From NCBI GenBank assembly GCA_040285825.1, contig JAUPSS010000003.1, forward strand, positions 2,418,001-2,482,000: a stretch of DNA of 64,000 nt, in the 5' to 3' direction. The notes under the pieces were generated by a model. It worked only from the letters and a program-made list of their open reading frames with translations, had not been told where the DNA came from and did no database searches. Positions 9,778-20,859 of this stretch are shown in pieces (the first letter of the stretch is position 1; each line of letters begins with the position of its first letter). The DNA comes from Eukaryota sp. TZLM1-RC (lineage: Eukaryota; Metamonada: BaSk clade). Made by a program: the position numbers and the translations under genes.

Positions 9778-12700
9778 ATGAAGACAGTGCTGTTCTTTCT
9801 GGTGACGCTGGTACTATCGCTTGCCCACCCTACTCTCCCAGGTCTTGATCGTTATGTTTCTCTCCTGGATGCTGCAAATCAGGATGGAATGCTTAACCTC
9901 AACATTGAAGAAGATTACCTCATATTCAAAGTTTCTGCCAAAATTGCTGGAAGTGTTTGTCGCCTCACCGATCAAGAGCTTACCTCCTTGCTGAGAGATC
10001 CTATGTCTGTCCAAGATTCATCATATTACGTCAACAAGAACCACGTTTTCAAAAAAGTTTGTAACTCTGATCCATGTACTGTTGTTGAGATAGAGCCCCT
10101 CTCAGCGTTCTCCTATCTCAAGCTTTCCTACCAAAATACCGATCCAAAGTGGGCATTTGATTATAACTGGAACTACGACGACAGTAGCCAGGTTGCAGAA
10201 GAAGACTTCAACTTTGGCCGAATCACTCTTAAGGATACCTACTTTAGAGCCTCTTCCCAGCTCTTCCTGGAGTTTGATTTCAACTTTTTCTCCGGAGTGA
10301 AGAAATGTGAAGGACGCTTTGTGCAAGGTGTTGAAGCATCTATAGGCGTTGAAGCTGAAGGACATTTCCAGCGTCAGTTCAACCATCAATTTGAGCCAAA
10401 AGAGATTGCTGAATTCACAATTTCAATTTTGTTGATCCCAATAACTATTCGTTTAAGGCTTGGCGTTGGATTTACTGCTGATGTGGATAGCCAAATGAAT
10501 ATTGGTTCTACGTTTACCCTCTCAAACGACAATGCCGAACTTACCATGGGTTACAATGACTACAAAGGGTTCTACCATGACTATAGCTTTGGAAAAATGC
10601 ATACCACATTTGAGAGGAATATTGATGGCCAAGCAAATGTCAAGGTTGAACTAAATGTTACTCTCTCCATGGACTTCTTCTCAAACTCTATCATCTTCTA
10701 TGGGTCACTTATCCCAGCTCTTGATCTCACGGTTGCTACTGCTATTTGTCCTGAAGTTCTGCATTGGCTTGTTGACTTTCTTCTAGATGTGGACTTAGGA
10801 ATGTCTGATATTACTATTCATCTGTTTTCCCGTGATTTCAATTTTAATACTGCCACAGGTAGAAGATTTCCTCTCATTGAGCACAATATTATAAACAATT
10901 GTGCTGATAAAGTTCCTGTTGATGTTGTTGCTTCAACGATGGATGAAACGGCTCCTGAAGAGTTTATTTTGCAATTGGAACTTGAAAGAACGTCTGGTGG
11001 TGAAGACATCTCTAACTATTATTATCGTTATGGAAGAACATCCACTGCCTTATGTGGAGATCCTTGGCGTTGTAGCATTGATGATTTTCTTTTTGTTAGA
11101 CCCAACAATCAAATTGTTATCGAAATCTGGCGACGTCGTAGATTTTGGTTTGATTCCTACGTTGGCCGAATTCGCACAAGTTTTTCAGAAATTGGCCAAC
11201 GGACCTTCACTGGTACAGGACGTAGAACAACCATATTCGTCTCCAAAACCAAGGAAATCATGCCCAACACATTTATTTCGACTGATGTAGTCGCATCTGA
11301 AAGTCAGTTGTTCCAACTTGGTAAATACCCAGAACCAGATGAATGGTCCAAGAAACGCTTCATCTGGGGAGGATCAATTGTGCCACGAATGACGTCATTC
11401 ACTGCCCCTTCTATTCGTTCGGATTCCAGAGAACTCATTTATTCCGAAAGCAGAGGTGAAAACCTTTTTCAACCAACTTCAAGGATGGTAATTATCAGTT
11501 TCACCTGCACTCGACAATACTCTAACCTTGGTATACGTTTTAGCTCTCAAAATATTGACTGGAACGGAATAGATCAAAGTTCAGACTCGTTCACACTGTA
11601 TATAAGAAGACCATCATCGGGTACGATTCAACTTTATGAAAATCGTTGGTTTTCAAACCCAACTATCACTTCTGTTTGGTTGAGTCTACCGTTTGGTTAT
11701 CGTGCAGGTCATATAATCAGTGAAACCGGAAGTACCAGTGATTCTAGGTGTACTTTGACAGTTGAAGTTGAGTATCCACCATTTTTTGTTGAGTTGTCCA
11801 ATCCTGATGGATGGGTTAATACATACCCAGTAATCTTTATTCTTTCTGACGACCTTTCTGATGCTGGTTGCCAAAATGTCATTGCAGATGGATTTTACCA
11901 CATCGGCAGTGTTCCATCAGGAGAGTTTTACCATGTAACTGGTCGTTGGTATGATGTTGTTGATGAAGATAAGGTCTCAACTACATCACTTCTTGTTCAA
12001 AATCCAGCAATTATTATTTCAGTTGTTGAACAAAAAACCTGTCTCACTCGTTATACCTTTTCCTCAATTGGTGATTCATTCTTGGCCAAAAGAGTTGCCT
12101 TCATTGTGAATGTTCCCCGTCTCTGCACCACCTACGTTGAAATTCCCAGTGGTATGAAAGGTTCCTTCACTAGACTGCATGGTGAGTTCTGGCACTCTGA
12201 TATTGAGTTTGAAGCTCCTTCAGAAACCGAAAAGTTAGTTATTGAGAATCCTCAAGCCACAAACTTTGAAGCTGTCGTTATTTATGAATGTCAAAGTGCT
12301 GAATGCAGTGGCCCAATTGAACAACCCACACACGAAGTTGTGTTGTCCTCAGGTTCACCCTACCTTGCTGTCTCCCCTTATCAAACAGATTTTTCTACCA
12401 AGTCCTCATGTGATGAATGTAGAGTTGAATATGAACGGTATACAGATGAAGATGTACATATTATTACGGATGATGATTCTTTCACACTAACTCAAAGTGG
12501 GCACTTCATGTCTCCTCAATGTCAATTCCGTGTTCAGACAAATCCTTCAGTTGAAGGCTTTGCTACCTTCACCTCCACTTGTCACTTTGCGTCTGGTGAT
12601 GAGGTTACTGTCCCGGAGAACGGTAAAGCTAACATAGACCGTAGTATGGTGCAACTTTCCGATTCAAACACTGGATTCGTTGTGTTTCATAAACCTTGCT

Positions 12701-13386
12701 TGTACTGCAATATTGAAGGTTCAATCTATTCTGGGGATCATTCTGTTATTTTTGTAAAAGATTTCCAGTCTGTAGATTACTACACTGTTTTCTCCAATGG
12801 ACCAGCTTACACCAACAAGCTTTTGTTCAAGGAGTGGACTCCTGCCTCTATTGAATGTGAAACTGTTGGTTCTATTGTTGAATGTTCTTTATCTTCTCCC
12901 AATGTGTATGCTCCAGAAATTGAAGATGCTGAGTTTCAAAAGACTGCAATTAAGTTGACTAGAAATGGTCAAAATGTTGCTTTTATTAAAGCTCGATTGG
13001 AAACACCTTCCAAACTCCTAATTGAATTGTCAGAAGCTCAAAGAGCAACTATTGAAGTGGAGTTCTCTTCAGATACTGTTCTTTCGAATGAGAAGGTGAA
13101 AGGTACCAGCCATTATACCAATAGCTTTCCCATTTTGGTTTTGCTGACAGCAATTGTTGTTGTAGCAATTCTAGTCTCTGCATTGTTATGGTTGCTTCGA
13201 AAGGATAAAACCGAGGCAGATGCTGCTGAGATGACCAATGTTACGGCTCTTCCTTCAGTTTTTGATGTAATTTTTGATTTACAATCTTTATATCCAGTTG
13301 TAACAGGTGATGCTCCCAATATTACAGCTCCAAATTTTGCTGCGTCCTTTACTGATGTTGATGTTGATGCTGAAATAGCGGTTTGA
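9778..13386 (+). CDS. Large type I membrane protein, surface paralogue 1 (1202 aa)
   Basis: I do not recognise the family. The start chosen here gives a clean signal peptide (MKTVLFFLVTLVLSLAHP); the frame is open a further 246 nt upstream, but that stretch is the tail of a LINE. The ~1100-residue ectodomain is rich in beta-prone segments, with scattered cysteines (several CxxC-like pairs: SSCDECR, PCLYC) and no obvious low complexity. A single transmembrane helix lies near residues 1120-1140 (LVLLTAIVVVAILVSALLWLL), followed by a basic stop-transfer (RKDK) and a ~60-residue acidic cytoplasmic tail. It is closely related throughout to the protein encoded on the other strand at 25062-28658. 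A receptor, adhesin or variant surface antigen role is inference from topology only. Confidence 0.85.
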   Translation: MKTVLFFLVTLVLSLAHPTLPGLDRYVSLLDAANQDGMLNLNIEEDYLIFKVSAKIAGSVCRLTDQELTSLLRDPMSVQDSSYYVNKNHVFKKVCNSDPCTVVEIEPLSAFSYLKLSYQNTDPKWAFDYNWNYDDSSQVAEEDFNFGRITLKDTYFRASSQLFLEFDFNFFSGVKKCEGRFVQGVEASIGVEAEGHFQRQFNHQFEPKEIAEFTISILLIPITIRLRLGVGFTADVDSQMNIGSTFTLSNDNAELTMGYNDYKGFYHDYSFGKMHTTFERNIDGQANVKVELNVTLSMDFFSNSIIFYGSLIPALDLTVATAICPEVLHWLVDFLLDVDLGMSDITIHLFSRDFNFNTATGRRFPLIEHNIINNCADKVPVDVVASTMDETAPEEFILQLELERTSGGEDISNYYYRYGRTSTALCGDPWRCSIDDFLFVRPNNQIVIEIWRRRRFWFDSYVGRIRTSFSEIGQRTFTGTGRRTTIFVSKTKEIMPNTFISTDVVASESQLFQLGKYPEPDEWSKKRFIWGGSIVPRMTSFTAPSIRSDSRELIYSESRGENLFQPTSRMVIISFTCTRQYSNLGIRFSSQNIDWNGIDQSSDSFTLYIRRPSSGTIQLYENRWFSNPTITSVWLSLPFGYRAGHIISETGSTSDSRCTLTVEVEYPPFFVELSNPDGWVNTYPVIFILSDDLSDAGCQNVIADGFYHIGSVPSGEFYHVTGRWYDVVDEDKVSTTSLLVQNPAIIISVVEQKTCLTRYTFSSIGDSFLAKRVAFIVNVPRLCTTYVEIPSGMKGSFTRLHGEFWHSDIEFEAPSETEKLVIENPQATNFEAVVIYECQSAECSGPIEQPTHEVVLSSGSPYLAVSPYQTDFSTKSSCDECRVEYERYTDEDVHIITDDDSFTLTQSGHFMSPQCQFRVQTNPSVEGFATFTSTCHFASGDEVTVPENGKANIDRSMVQLSDSNTGFVVFHKPCLYCNIEGSIYSGDHSVIFVKDFQSVDYYTVFSNGPAYTNKLLFKEWTPASIECETVGSIVECSLSSPNVYAPEIEDAEFQKTAIKLTRNGQNVAFIKARLETPSKLLIELSEAQRATIEVEFSSDTVLSNEKVKGTSHYTNSFPILVLLTAIVVVAILVSALLWLLRKDKTEADAAEMTNVTALPSVFDVIFDLQSLYPVVTGDAPNITAPNFAASFTDVDVDAEIAV

Positions 13387-15027
13387 AATAGTGTTGGAAA
13401 ATAAAAATTAGTTAACGAAGCTAGATGACGTTTTGCTTACAATGTTTTCCAAATAGATAGAACTTCTGTTTTTTAATTTTTTCAAGGTTAAAAATGATAA
13501 TGGTTGTTGGTTAGTGCGTTCAGAGATTACATTTCTATTCTAAACATTCATTGTTCACAAACGACCAAGCGTTTATGGGACCATCTCTTATGTCGTCTCT
13601 TTGCTCACAGACCAGTAATTTCCCTTTCCTTAATATTGATAATTATTTAAAAAAAACAGCCTTACCCATTTCACTACAATAAACATCCCTTTTTGCCGCA
13701 TCTTCAATTTTTAAAACAGCAGTTTATAACGTGGCACGTGTAGTAGAGTAATTTTAATCAACACAATAACGGTCCTGTTTTCTGTGGACAGCTGTGATGG
13801 ATTGACATAAAGTCATGATCAACTCCAACATATGTTTTTCAGTGAACAATGGGTAAAATGCTAACAAATTCTTATGCTCGACAGACAGCGCAGTACAACC
13901 AGTCAATAATGATTATAAAAAAATATTGTTCAATGCCAATAGTTGACAAAAATTACTGTGAAGGGTAAACATTTTTATTAAATTTAAATTTTTTTCAATC
14001 AGTTATGTTGTTCCCTGTTGGGTGTTGAAATAAGTGGAAGTTTAAGTATCATTGAATTTTTGTCAATCCACTTGTAATACAAGGATCCATTTCACAAAAA
14101 TGAAAAGTCGAGCAGTTCGTCGTAAACAGTTCTGCACAATAATGATTTTATAAAAAAACACTGTTTTTTTCAAGTTGTTGGTTTGAATAAAATATCGACT
14201 TATGCTGAAGTAACACTTCAAAAAGAAACAAGTTTCCAGAATATAGTCAATAAGATTGTAGCAGACAGAAAATGTTGTTTCAACCGGCATCTGATGTTAT
14301 AATACTGCGAGGACGAGAAATAGAATGGAACAATTGTCCAATACCCTATATAACCAAACCAAGACGACAGATTTTCTAGGTTGAGGAGACCTCAAGGACC
14401 ACACATTATATGCAGAAGTTGTGTATTATTTCTGTGTAATCTAACCAAAAACTATTCAAAAACAATCATCATAATGAGAAATGCGAAAAAAATAATGTTG
14501 AACAACCAAACAGAAACTACTTACTTGATGTTGGTGAGATGAAAGGATAATACAAAAACTAATAACTGATACTAAAAAAACTAGCACTAAAATGTGTAGA
14601 CACTATGGCGATGGGATTGATGTTGGCAGTATAACTATTCATAAAATCCTATTTATTTAATATATAAGTGAATAAATTAATTTCAATTATTTTAATTGAA
14701 AGAAGATAAAACATTTGTTAAAATTTTAGTTTTACGTGTTAATACGTGTTAAGGATTTCACCAACCTGTTGACACTGTTGAACCGGAATATTTACTCACT
14801 ATGCTCCCAATTACTTCTTCCTGGTTAGATACATGGATAAAAATTCACGAATGATTAAAATCGTGAAAAATCAATCAATTCCCAGTGATTTCTATGAAAA
14901 AACAATCAGTTTCTATCAATCACCTTTGTAGATAAGATTTCCCAGAAGATGACTCTACTGGGTTCACTTAATTAAATTTAATTAATTTAAATTGTTCTTA
15001 TGGTCGCCAACTAAAAAACTCTCATTG
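13387..15027. other. Intergenic, AT-rich, no gene seen
   Basis: There is no ORF with protein-like composition, no tRNA-like fold and no terminal repeats. Homopolymer A/T runs and short inverted A/T tracts (for example near 14970-14990) are the only structure. It holds the 3' flanks of the convergent genes at 9778-13386 and 15028-15685. Confidence 0.6.
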
Positions 15028-15685
15028 TTACTTAGTGAAACCATCCATATTTTTGACACCCTTATAAGTCATAATAATACCAATGAACATGACAGACGCG
15101 ACACCAAGAAACATCAAAGTGATGACAAGGTATGAATTGAAAGTTGAAGGTTCTTTGCAAACCCAATCAGCGTTGAGATACCTAGAGTAAGATGACTGAA
15201 ACAACATACCAATCAAAGGTCCACAGAGTCTCTCTGTCTGTATAACATTCGGATTCGGGGAAGTCGGATCCTATTTGGACTCTACTGTCACCATATTTCA
15301 TGTCTTTATCACAGTAAAAAGTGATCTGAGTGGCATAACGTTCACCACTTATAATACCGCTATAGCATCGATCACCTTCAGTGATGAGGATGGTGGGATT
15401 GTTCTTGTCCAAAAGTCTGTCAATCCTACTACCAGTGTTATCAGTAGCCCAACGAGCACCGAAACGAGCACAAGCAACGCCGTCACCTTTACATTCATGA
15501 GGGAATGGGCCATCTGCACATGGTGTAAGCCAGAAAGTTCCAACCACATTGCCTTCTGAGACATCGAGTTCTACGGTTTCCATTTGACATAGATCATCAA
15601 AAGTAAATGCCCAGGTGACGCAAAATAGAAGAACAAAGATGTACAACATAAAGATAGGGGTATCCTTCTGAGAAAATGAAATCAT
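15028..15685 (-). CDS. MRH-domain single-pass membrane protein (ATG27 / mannose-6-phosphate-receptor-like), spliced
   Basis: Exons are 15685-15210 and 15181-15028 (minus strand), joined in phase 2 across a 28-nt intron (15182-15209), giving 209 residues. A signal peptide (MLYIFVLLFCVTWAF; an alternative start for this is at 15649) is followed by a lumenal domain with six or more cysteines. The block RCYSG...RYATQITFYC...SECY...FDW and, only after splicing, the following W-V-C match the C-terminal half of mannose-6-phosphate receptor homology domains. One transmembrane helix (YLVITLMFLGVASVMFIGIIM) and a short basic tail end the protein. By family knowledge these act in Golgi/endosome sorting or autophagy (ATG27). 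The 5' end lies head-to-head with a LINE. Confidence 0.8.
15182..15209 (-). other. 28-nt spliceosomal intron
   Basis: It begins GTATGT and ends CTCTAG on the minus strand. Removing it restores the conserved F-D-W-Y...W-x-C reading of the MRH domain and joins the transmembrane exon in frame. Unspliced, the frame stops at once. Confidence 0.82.
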
Positions 15686-15703
15686 TCAATTGCAGATGCA
15701 GCT

Positions 15704-16030
15704 TTGCAATCCCTCTCTTCGTTACCCATAAATGATTATAATGCTGATCAAGAAATACCAGCAATAGTACCTATAAATTTATCCATTGATTCACCGAATA
15801 ATAAGTGTATATTTTGTACCAAAAATTTGGGCATGAATTCTTCTGGCCGACCATTACGTTTTTGCGTATCCTGTAAAGCTGTTGATTCCTTGAGGCCTCC
15901 AATACGTGTTCCATCACAAGTAAGTCCTCTTTCTTGCATCCCCTTTTCAATTAGTTTTCGAAAATTTACTATTAATTTAAAAAAAGGCATATGGGATGTA
16001 ACACCGCTATGGAAATTTTTTTTTGCTTAA
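15704..16030 (+). pseudogene. LINE ORF N-terminal part with paired CxxC
   Basis: The frame is open from before 15690 to the stop at 16028-16030. It carries two CxxC pairs (CIFC and CVSC about 20 residues apart) that could form a zinc site, as at the N-terminus of RLE-type LINE proteins. The end of the frame is interrupted: the next conserved block (RKIVRKLALKGRYGSAKQ, about 16090-16140) is in another frame. The true protein start is not identifiable. Confidence 0.5.
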
Positions 16031-16209
16031 AGAAAAAAAAATTATTGTCATCGAAATCAAAATTCCGTCCTTAAGTAATGAAGAAAGAAAAAATTGTTCG
16101 AAAATTAGCTTTAAAGGGACGCTATGGTTCCGCTAAGCAATGCCTGTTTTCCTCTGAACTTTCAGAATGTAATGAAAATACTATTGCTCAACTAAAGAGT
16201 CTCCATCCT

Positions 16210-18504
16210 GTTGAAAATTTTAAGTGAAGTTATTGGGAGCAAAATCCCGTAACTAATGATGAACTAATTAAATTGATTAACCACTTACCATCTGGAAAAG
16301 CGCCTGGTCCATCAATGATCACTTTTGACATGTTAAAATCCACGATAAACCAATGTCCTGAATGTATTGATGATTTGGTTTTCTGTTTCAACAAAATTTT
16401 AACATTAAAAATCAAGCTTCCATCTGAAATGACAAGTTCACGCTTAATTGCTTTAAAATGGAATGAATCAAAAATAAGGCCTATTGCAATTGGTGAATCT
16501 TTGTCTCGTATTCTTGCTTCAGCTGTGTTTGGCAGGATTGGTAAAAAAGCTAAAGATTTTTTTAGTCCTTTCCAATTTGGAATTAAAACAGTTGATGGTG
16601 CATCTTCTGCAGCACTCTCTTCTGATGTCTTTTTTAATTCCAATACTTCGAATTATATTTTTAATTTAGATTTTAAAAACGCTTTCAATGCAGTGAAGAG
16701 GTCGTCCATCTTGCCCTTGCTTCAAACTCATTTTCCAGAAGCTGAGTCGTTCTTTTACAATTTTTATGGCTCCAGTCGACTCTTGTTTATGAGGAATTCT
16801 ATCTAATATCATCATCTGGTGTCAAACAAGGTGATCCATTAGGTCTTTTCTTTTTCTGCCTTGCTATCCATCCTTTAATGTGTGAATAAAAACAAGAATT
16901 TCCAGATGTTCATATAACTGCTTATATGGATGACATATCAATAATTGGTCCAATTGATTCATTGAGAACAATTGCTGAAATTGTTCATCAGCGCTATTAT
17001 CAAATTGGTCTTTCTCTAAATATCTCCAAATGTTTATTGATTGGTAGAGAGCCTGCTGATCTCATTATTGATGATCAAAGTGTTCCTTTTATCAATTCCT
17101 TTTATCCAATTGATTCATTGAGAACAATTGCTGAAATTGTTCATCAGCGCTATTATTAAATTGGTCTTTCTCTAAATATCTCCAAATGTTTATTGATTGG
17201 TAGAGAGCCTGCTGATCTCATTATTGATGATCAAAGTGTTCCTTTTATCAATTTCTGAATCATGATTTCGTTTTTTAGGTTGTTATTTAGGCAACTTTGA
17301 TGAAATTCAAAATCAACTTTCCTCTCTTTTGGATAATTTTGAAGAAGAATTGATGGTTCTTTCAGATTTAAATATTGAAAAACATCTTAAATTTTTCTTC
17401 CTCAGAATTTGTTATTCAGGGAAATTTACTCATATTTTACGATCAACATCACCATCAATTTCTCTTGAATTTTGCAGAATTTTTAATGAATTAAGAACAA
17501 AATTTTTGGCTAATTTGCTTGATATTGATTCTTCTTTTTTACGTAGTCATGTTTTTTGTAGCACAGAATTGGGAGGCCTGGATTTTCACAAATCAAAATA
17601 TTTGTGTAAAGCCGCATTCATCGGTGGAGGAAAAAATTTCGTCTTTGAATGTTTGAAACGTTTTCCTGAAAACCAGCATTTAATAGAATGTTGTGTCAGT
17701 GACTATTTAGTGTCCTTGCAGAGTGAAATTGAATGCATCTCTCCTCACATATGGTCCAAATGCTTTCCTGCTGATATTCAAGAAATTCCACCCAGGAGTT
17801 TGATTTCCTTGAAATTTGCATATGCTAAATTGCAGAAAAAGATATTAAAAGTTTTTGAAAACTTGGATTTCACTGTTCGTCTTAGCTTGGCTAAAGAAAA
17901 GAATCCCGTTTTTGCAAACTTTTTAATTGACCTCAAGGATAGTAGCTCAAGTTGGCTTATTTCCCAGATTCCAAATGTATATGGTCTATTATTAAATGAC
18001 AACATCAATGGACAACTGCCTTCAGGATGAGGTGTTTCCTGTGGCCATGTAGTGTGCCAAATGATTTGATTTGTCGTTGTGGTCAGCTCATTAATCTGAA
18101 TCATTTGTTTAATTGCAAATTTAATATTACATATCGCTCAGTTGTTCACGATGCTGTTAGAGACCAACTATACGCTATGTGCAAAAGTCATCACATTGAA
18201 GCTTTTGTTGAACCACTTGTGCGAAGGTTGTCATCTGAAAATGAAGATGAAAATACTTTTGGGAAACGCTGTGCTGATTTAATTACCCCTGCGTCTGATG
18301 GTGTTATTAAAGTTGTTGATGTTGTCACTGTTGATGTTTGTAAAGACTCAGCAATTGACTTTGCTAAAAGAGATGAAACTCCACTTTGCTTTGCTGAAAA
18401 GAGCAAAATAAAAGAGTACAATGAACCCTTATCTCAGCTAGGACGTGTTGAACATGTCAAGTATCAGTTGGTTCCATTTGCTGTTTCTCTTTTTGGTAAC
18501 ATTG
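16210..18504 (+). pseudogene. LINE reverse transcriptase - zinc knuckle - endonuclease ORF (broken)
   Basis: RT blocks run from 16273 (KAPGPSMITFDML) to the catalytic YMDD at 16924-16937, with a frame break around 16806-16840 just before the GVKQGDPLG motif. The first copy of a 156-bp tandem repeat (16950-17105) contains ISKCLLIG; the second (17106 to about 17254) brings a TAA. The thumb region resumes at 17329 (LKFFFLRICYSG...FNELRTKFLANLL) and stays open to 18030. The knuckle and endonuclease are in the next frame, 18027 onward. The coding sequence is cut at 18504 by a nested LINE and continues at 20346. Confidence 0.8.
16950..17254 (+). repeat. 156-bp tandem duplication inside LINE reverse transcriptase
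   Basis: CCAATTGATTCATTGAG starts at 16950 and again at 17106, and the two units are almost identical over about 150 bp. One difference turns CAA into TAA in the second unit. The period is 52 codons, so the duplication itself kept the frame. Confidence 0.9.
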
Positions 18505-20333
18505 TAATCGTATTTATTGAATTTGCACACTTGATTAAATTAAATCATAACTAATGGGACGACTATCATTAAACCAAGATTTCCTCTACAAAATCTTGAT
18601 TTGCTTGCTGTCTAGCTAAAGCTTCTCTAATTCGATTGAAAAACCGCGGTAATCTATTAATAATGGCAAATTGAATCCGTGAACGCCATAAAAAAATATC
18701 AAATCTTTTCATTGTTTTTTCTTTCACCATTTTTTGGAAGTCATCCAAAAAAGTTTCTGCTTCAACTGATAATCTTCCATTTATCGAAAATGGGAAAGCA
18801 ATAAAAACCAGCTGTGTATTTCTATCGACATTTGCATCTTCAATTTCTTTATCATATTTTCTATGTTTTTCTTTTGCTTTAAAAATCCAGAGCAGCCACA
18901 GGATTAAGTTTTCTTCTGTGAACCAAAGTATCGTTTGCAACATTACATGAGACAAAGTCAACAATAGCTTCAGAATTATCAATCCAATCACAGTATACAT
19001 CACCTCTATCATCAGAACCAAAATTATTCAGAGAAAGTGTTTCCTTCAGCAGGGGCTCTTTGATACACGATATCCTTGCAGTTTGTGCCATATTGAAAAC
19101 AGTGTCTCTAACAGCATCATGTAATGAAGAACGATAAGTTATCAATTTAGAGCAATTTAGAGCATGGCGCAAAGTGAGTTGAGGTGAATTCGAACAAATA
19201 CATTTTTCTTTTGATAATAATTGGTTAATGGGGATGTTCAAATATAATCTCATTTTTGTTACAAATGCTTCATTAGTGGCACACAATCCAAATCTTCGTG
19301 GTACAATGGTTACAAAAAGTGAAGAATCTGACGCCTTGTTTTCACAAACACCCTTTTCCAATAACAATGAGTGAAGATCTTGATTTAAAACAGCCGAGCT
19401 GCAAATATTATTATAAAGATCTTTTCATACATTCCAGTCAATCTTTTCTGTAATGTTCGAAGAGTGTACTTCAAATTTAAAACATTTTTTTCTGGAATAT
19501 TGCCATTGAATGATTGGGGAAAACATCGACCCCATTTTTCTACATCAATTCTTGAAATTTCTTCATTTAATGCAAAAACAGTGGAACTTTGCGTTGTCAT
19601 CAATAAATCTTCCCAATCTGCAAATCTTTCGGAAAACTCAAAGATTGCATTTCTGCATCCACCAACAAAAGCACACGAGGTAAGAATAGAAGCCTTCGTC
19701 CACCCTAAACCACCATAATGTGGACTAAGGTAAGCATGATCTGGAATTTGAAACATTTTACAGCCCAGTAATTTAGACAGAACTTTTGCACGTAACTCAT
19801 TAAACTTTTGAGCCAAAGGTCTAGTGACGAGAGGATTTGTAGATCGAAATATATGATTAAAATTGGAACTAAAACACAGTCTTATAATGGAAAATTTGAT
19901 GTGTTTTTTTATATCTAAATTCATCATTCGGTCAATTTTGTCAGAAATTGAGTTCAACTTTTCAAACAATTTTTTGGTAATTTCATCATTATTTCCTAAA
20001 AACGAACCCAAATGACGAATAGCATCAATTGAATATAATTTGGCTTGAATTTCAATATCATCAATTATTGTGGAAACTGGAGAATTCGATAACAAAACAC
20101 ATTTAAGTAAATTAAGTCGGAGACCAATTTTGGCAAATAATTCTTTAAAACATACAGTTGCTTTTTTCACAATATTTAAATCACCAATAAGCACAACATC
20201 ATCCATATATGCAATCATTTTTAGTGAAGGAAACATCTCTTGAATTTGCAGTAGAATAGGATGAATGGCCAAACAAAACAAAAGAGGTCCCAACGGATCT
20301 CCTTGCTTTACGCCACTTGATGAACTCAAAATG
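18505..20333 (-). mobile_element. Nested LINE (C-subfamily), 5'-truncated, with perfect 12-bp target duplication
   Basis: TTGGTAACATTG flanks it at 18493-18504 and 20334-20345. Joining the host across the pair restores the surrounding LINE's C-terminal coding phrase (SLFGNI on the left, FGNIGISGIKFLEGF on the right), so the boundaries are firm. The element reads on the minus strand: RT from the GVKQGDPLG motif (the insert is truncated just upstream), YMDD, thumb, zinc knuckle (CICSNSPQLTLRHALNC), endonuclease and the tail ending EEILV-stop at 18569. It then has a ~65-nt 3' UTR holding CCCATTAG and AATAAATA. No poly(A) is present. Two frameshifts (near 19380 and 18900-19000) break the ORF. Confidence 0.92.
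18569..20329 (-). pseudogene. RT-endonuclease ORF of the nested LINE (two frameshifts)
   Basis: Three overlapping frames carry one protein: 20329-19385 (GVKQGDPLGPLLF, AYMDDVVLIG, RPLAQKFNELRAKVL), 19367-18879 (knuckle and the GDVYCDW...AIVDFVSCN endonuclease segment) and 19021-18569 (K...KYD, then the tail with AFPFSINGRLSVEAETFLDDF and FLWRSRIQFAI). The palm YMDD is intact. Everything N-terminal of the RT B motif is missing because the insertion is 5'-truncated, so it could never have been active at this site. Confidence 0.85.
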
Positions 20334-20572
20334 TTGGTAACATTGGAATATCCGGCATTAAATTTCTTGAAGGTTTCAAAAGTTCAATAAAAGAAAGAGC
20401 AGGAAAAGAATTGAACTTCAATTTCTGGCACAATAAAATTGTTTTTGGTATTCTTAAAGCAATTCCAGATATATTGACCAAAGCACTGTTACAATTAGGA
20501 ATAGAGTATGAAAATCGCGCGCTTAAAAGATTTGATGATGTTGATGCGTGTATTGAGGATATTGAGTTCTAG

Positions 20573-20859
20573 TTTTTTGTTTAATGTTTTGTTAGTGTTG
20601 AAAATCAATTTCAATTTATAAAAAAATACCTGCTTTATGGAACTTCTAGAGTTATTAGTGACTTCATTTTAGCCCAGTGTAACCAATGTGTATTTAAATT
20701 TTGTGGTCAACAAAGATAGAAATATCATGGGGAGAGGCTTAAATGTGTTGCAAGCTCAGTATGTCACGTTGATTGTTGATAGCAAAGATTTTTTCTTTGG
20801 TAAAAATACGAATTTTATACTGAAAAAACAACTAAACAGAACAAAAAAACCAAAAAACA
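20573..20859. other. Spacer between LINE end and MFS gene
   Basis: No terminal A-tail or duplicated target was found for the B-subfamily LINE. The 68-codon plus-strand ORF at 20688-20894 overlaps the 3' end of the MFS gene and has no protein-like signature. Confidence 0.5.

Larger units (their letters stand above)
15690..20572 (+). mobile_element. Near-complete non-LTR retrotransposon with restriction-like endonuclease (B-subfamily), interrupted by a nested LINE
   Basis: On the plus strand the order is: an N-terminal CxxC...CxxC segment (KCIFCTKN...RFCVSC near 15810-15870); the ALKGRYGSAKQCL...LKSLHP block that precedes RT in R2/HERO-type LINEs (near 16115-16200); RT fingers and palm (GKAPGPSMITFD, FQFG, LDFKNAFNAV, GVKQGDPLG, YMDD near 16926); thumb; zinc knuckle (CRCGQLINLNHLFNC near 18080); endonuclease (KRCADLI...DGVIKVVDVVTVDV near 18265-18340, K...Y near 18410); and a C-terminal tail. 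The tail is split by a second LINE at 18505-20333 and ends at TAG 20570-20572. Stops, frameshifts and a 156-bp tandem duplication make it non-functional. The single ORF, RLE after RT and CxC..H..C knuckle place it in the early-branching RLE group. Confidence 0.85.

Noticed and set aside
11101-11290. Alternative-frame ORFs shared by both surface genes (for example 10901-11290 and 27149-27538)
   Set aside because: They are conserved only because the main frames are paralogous; they have no independent coding features.
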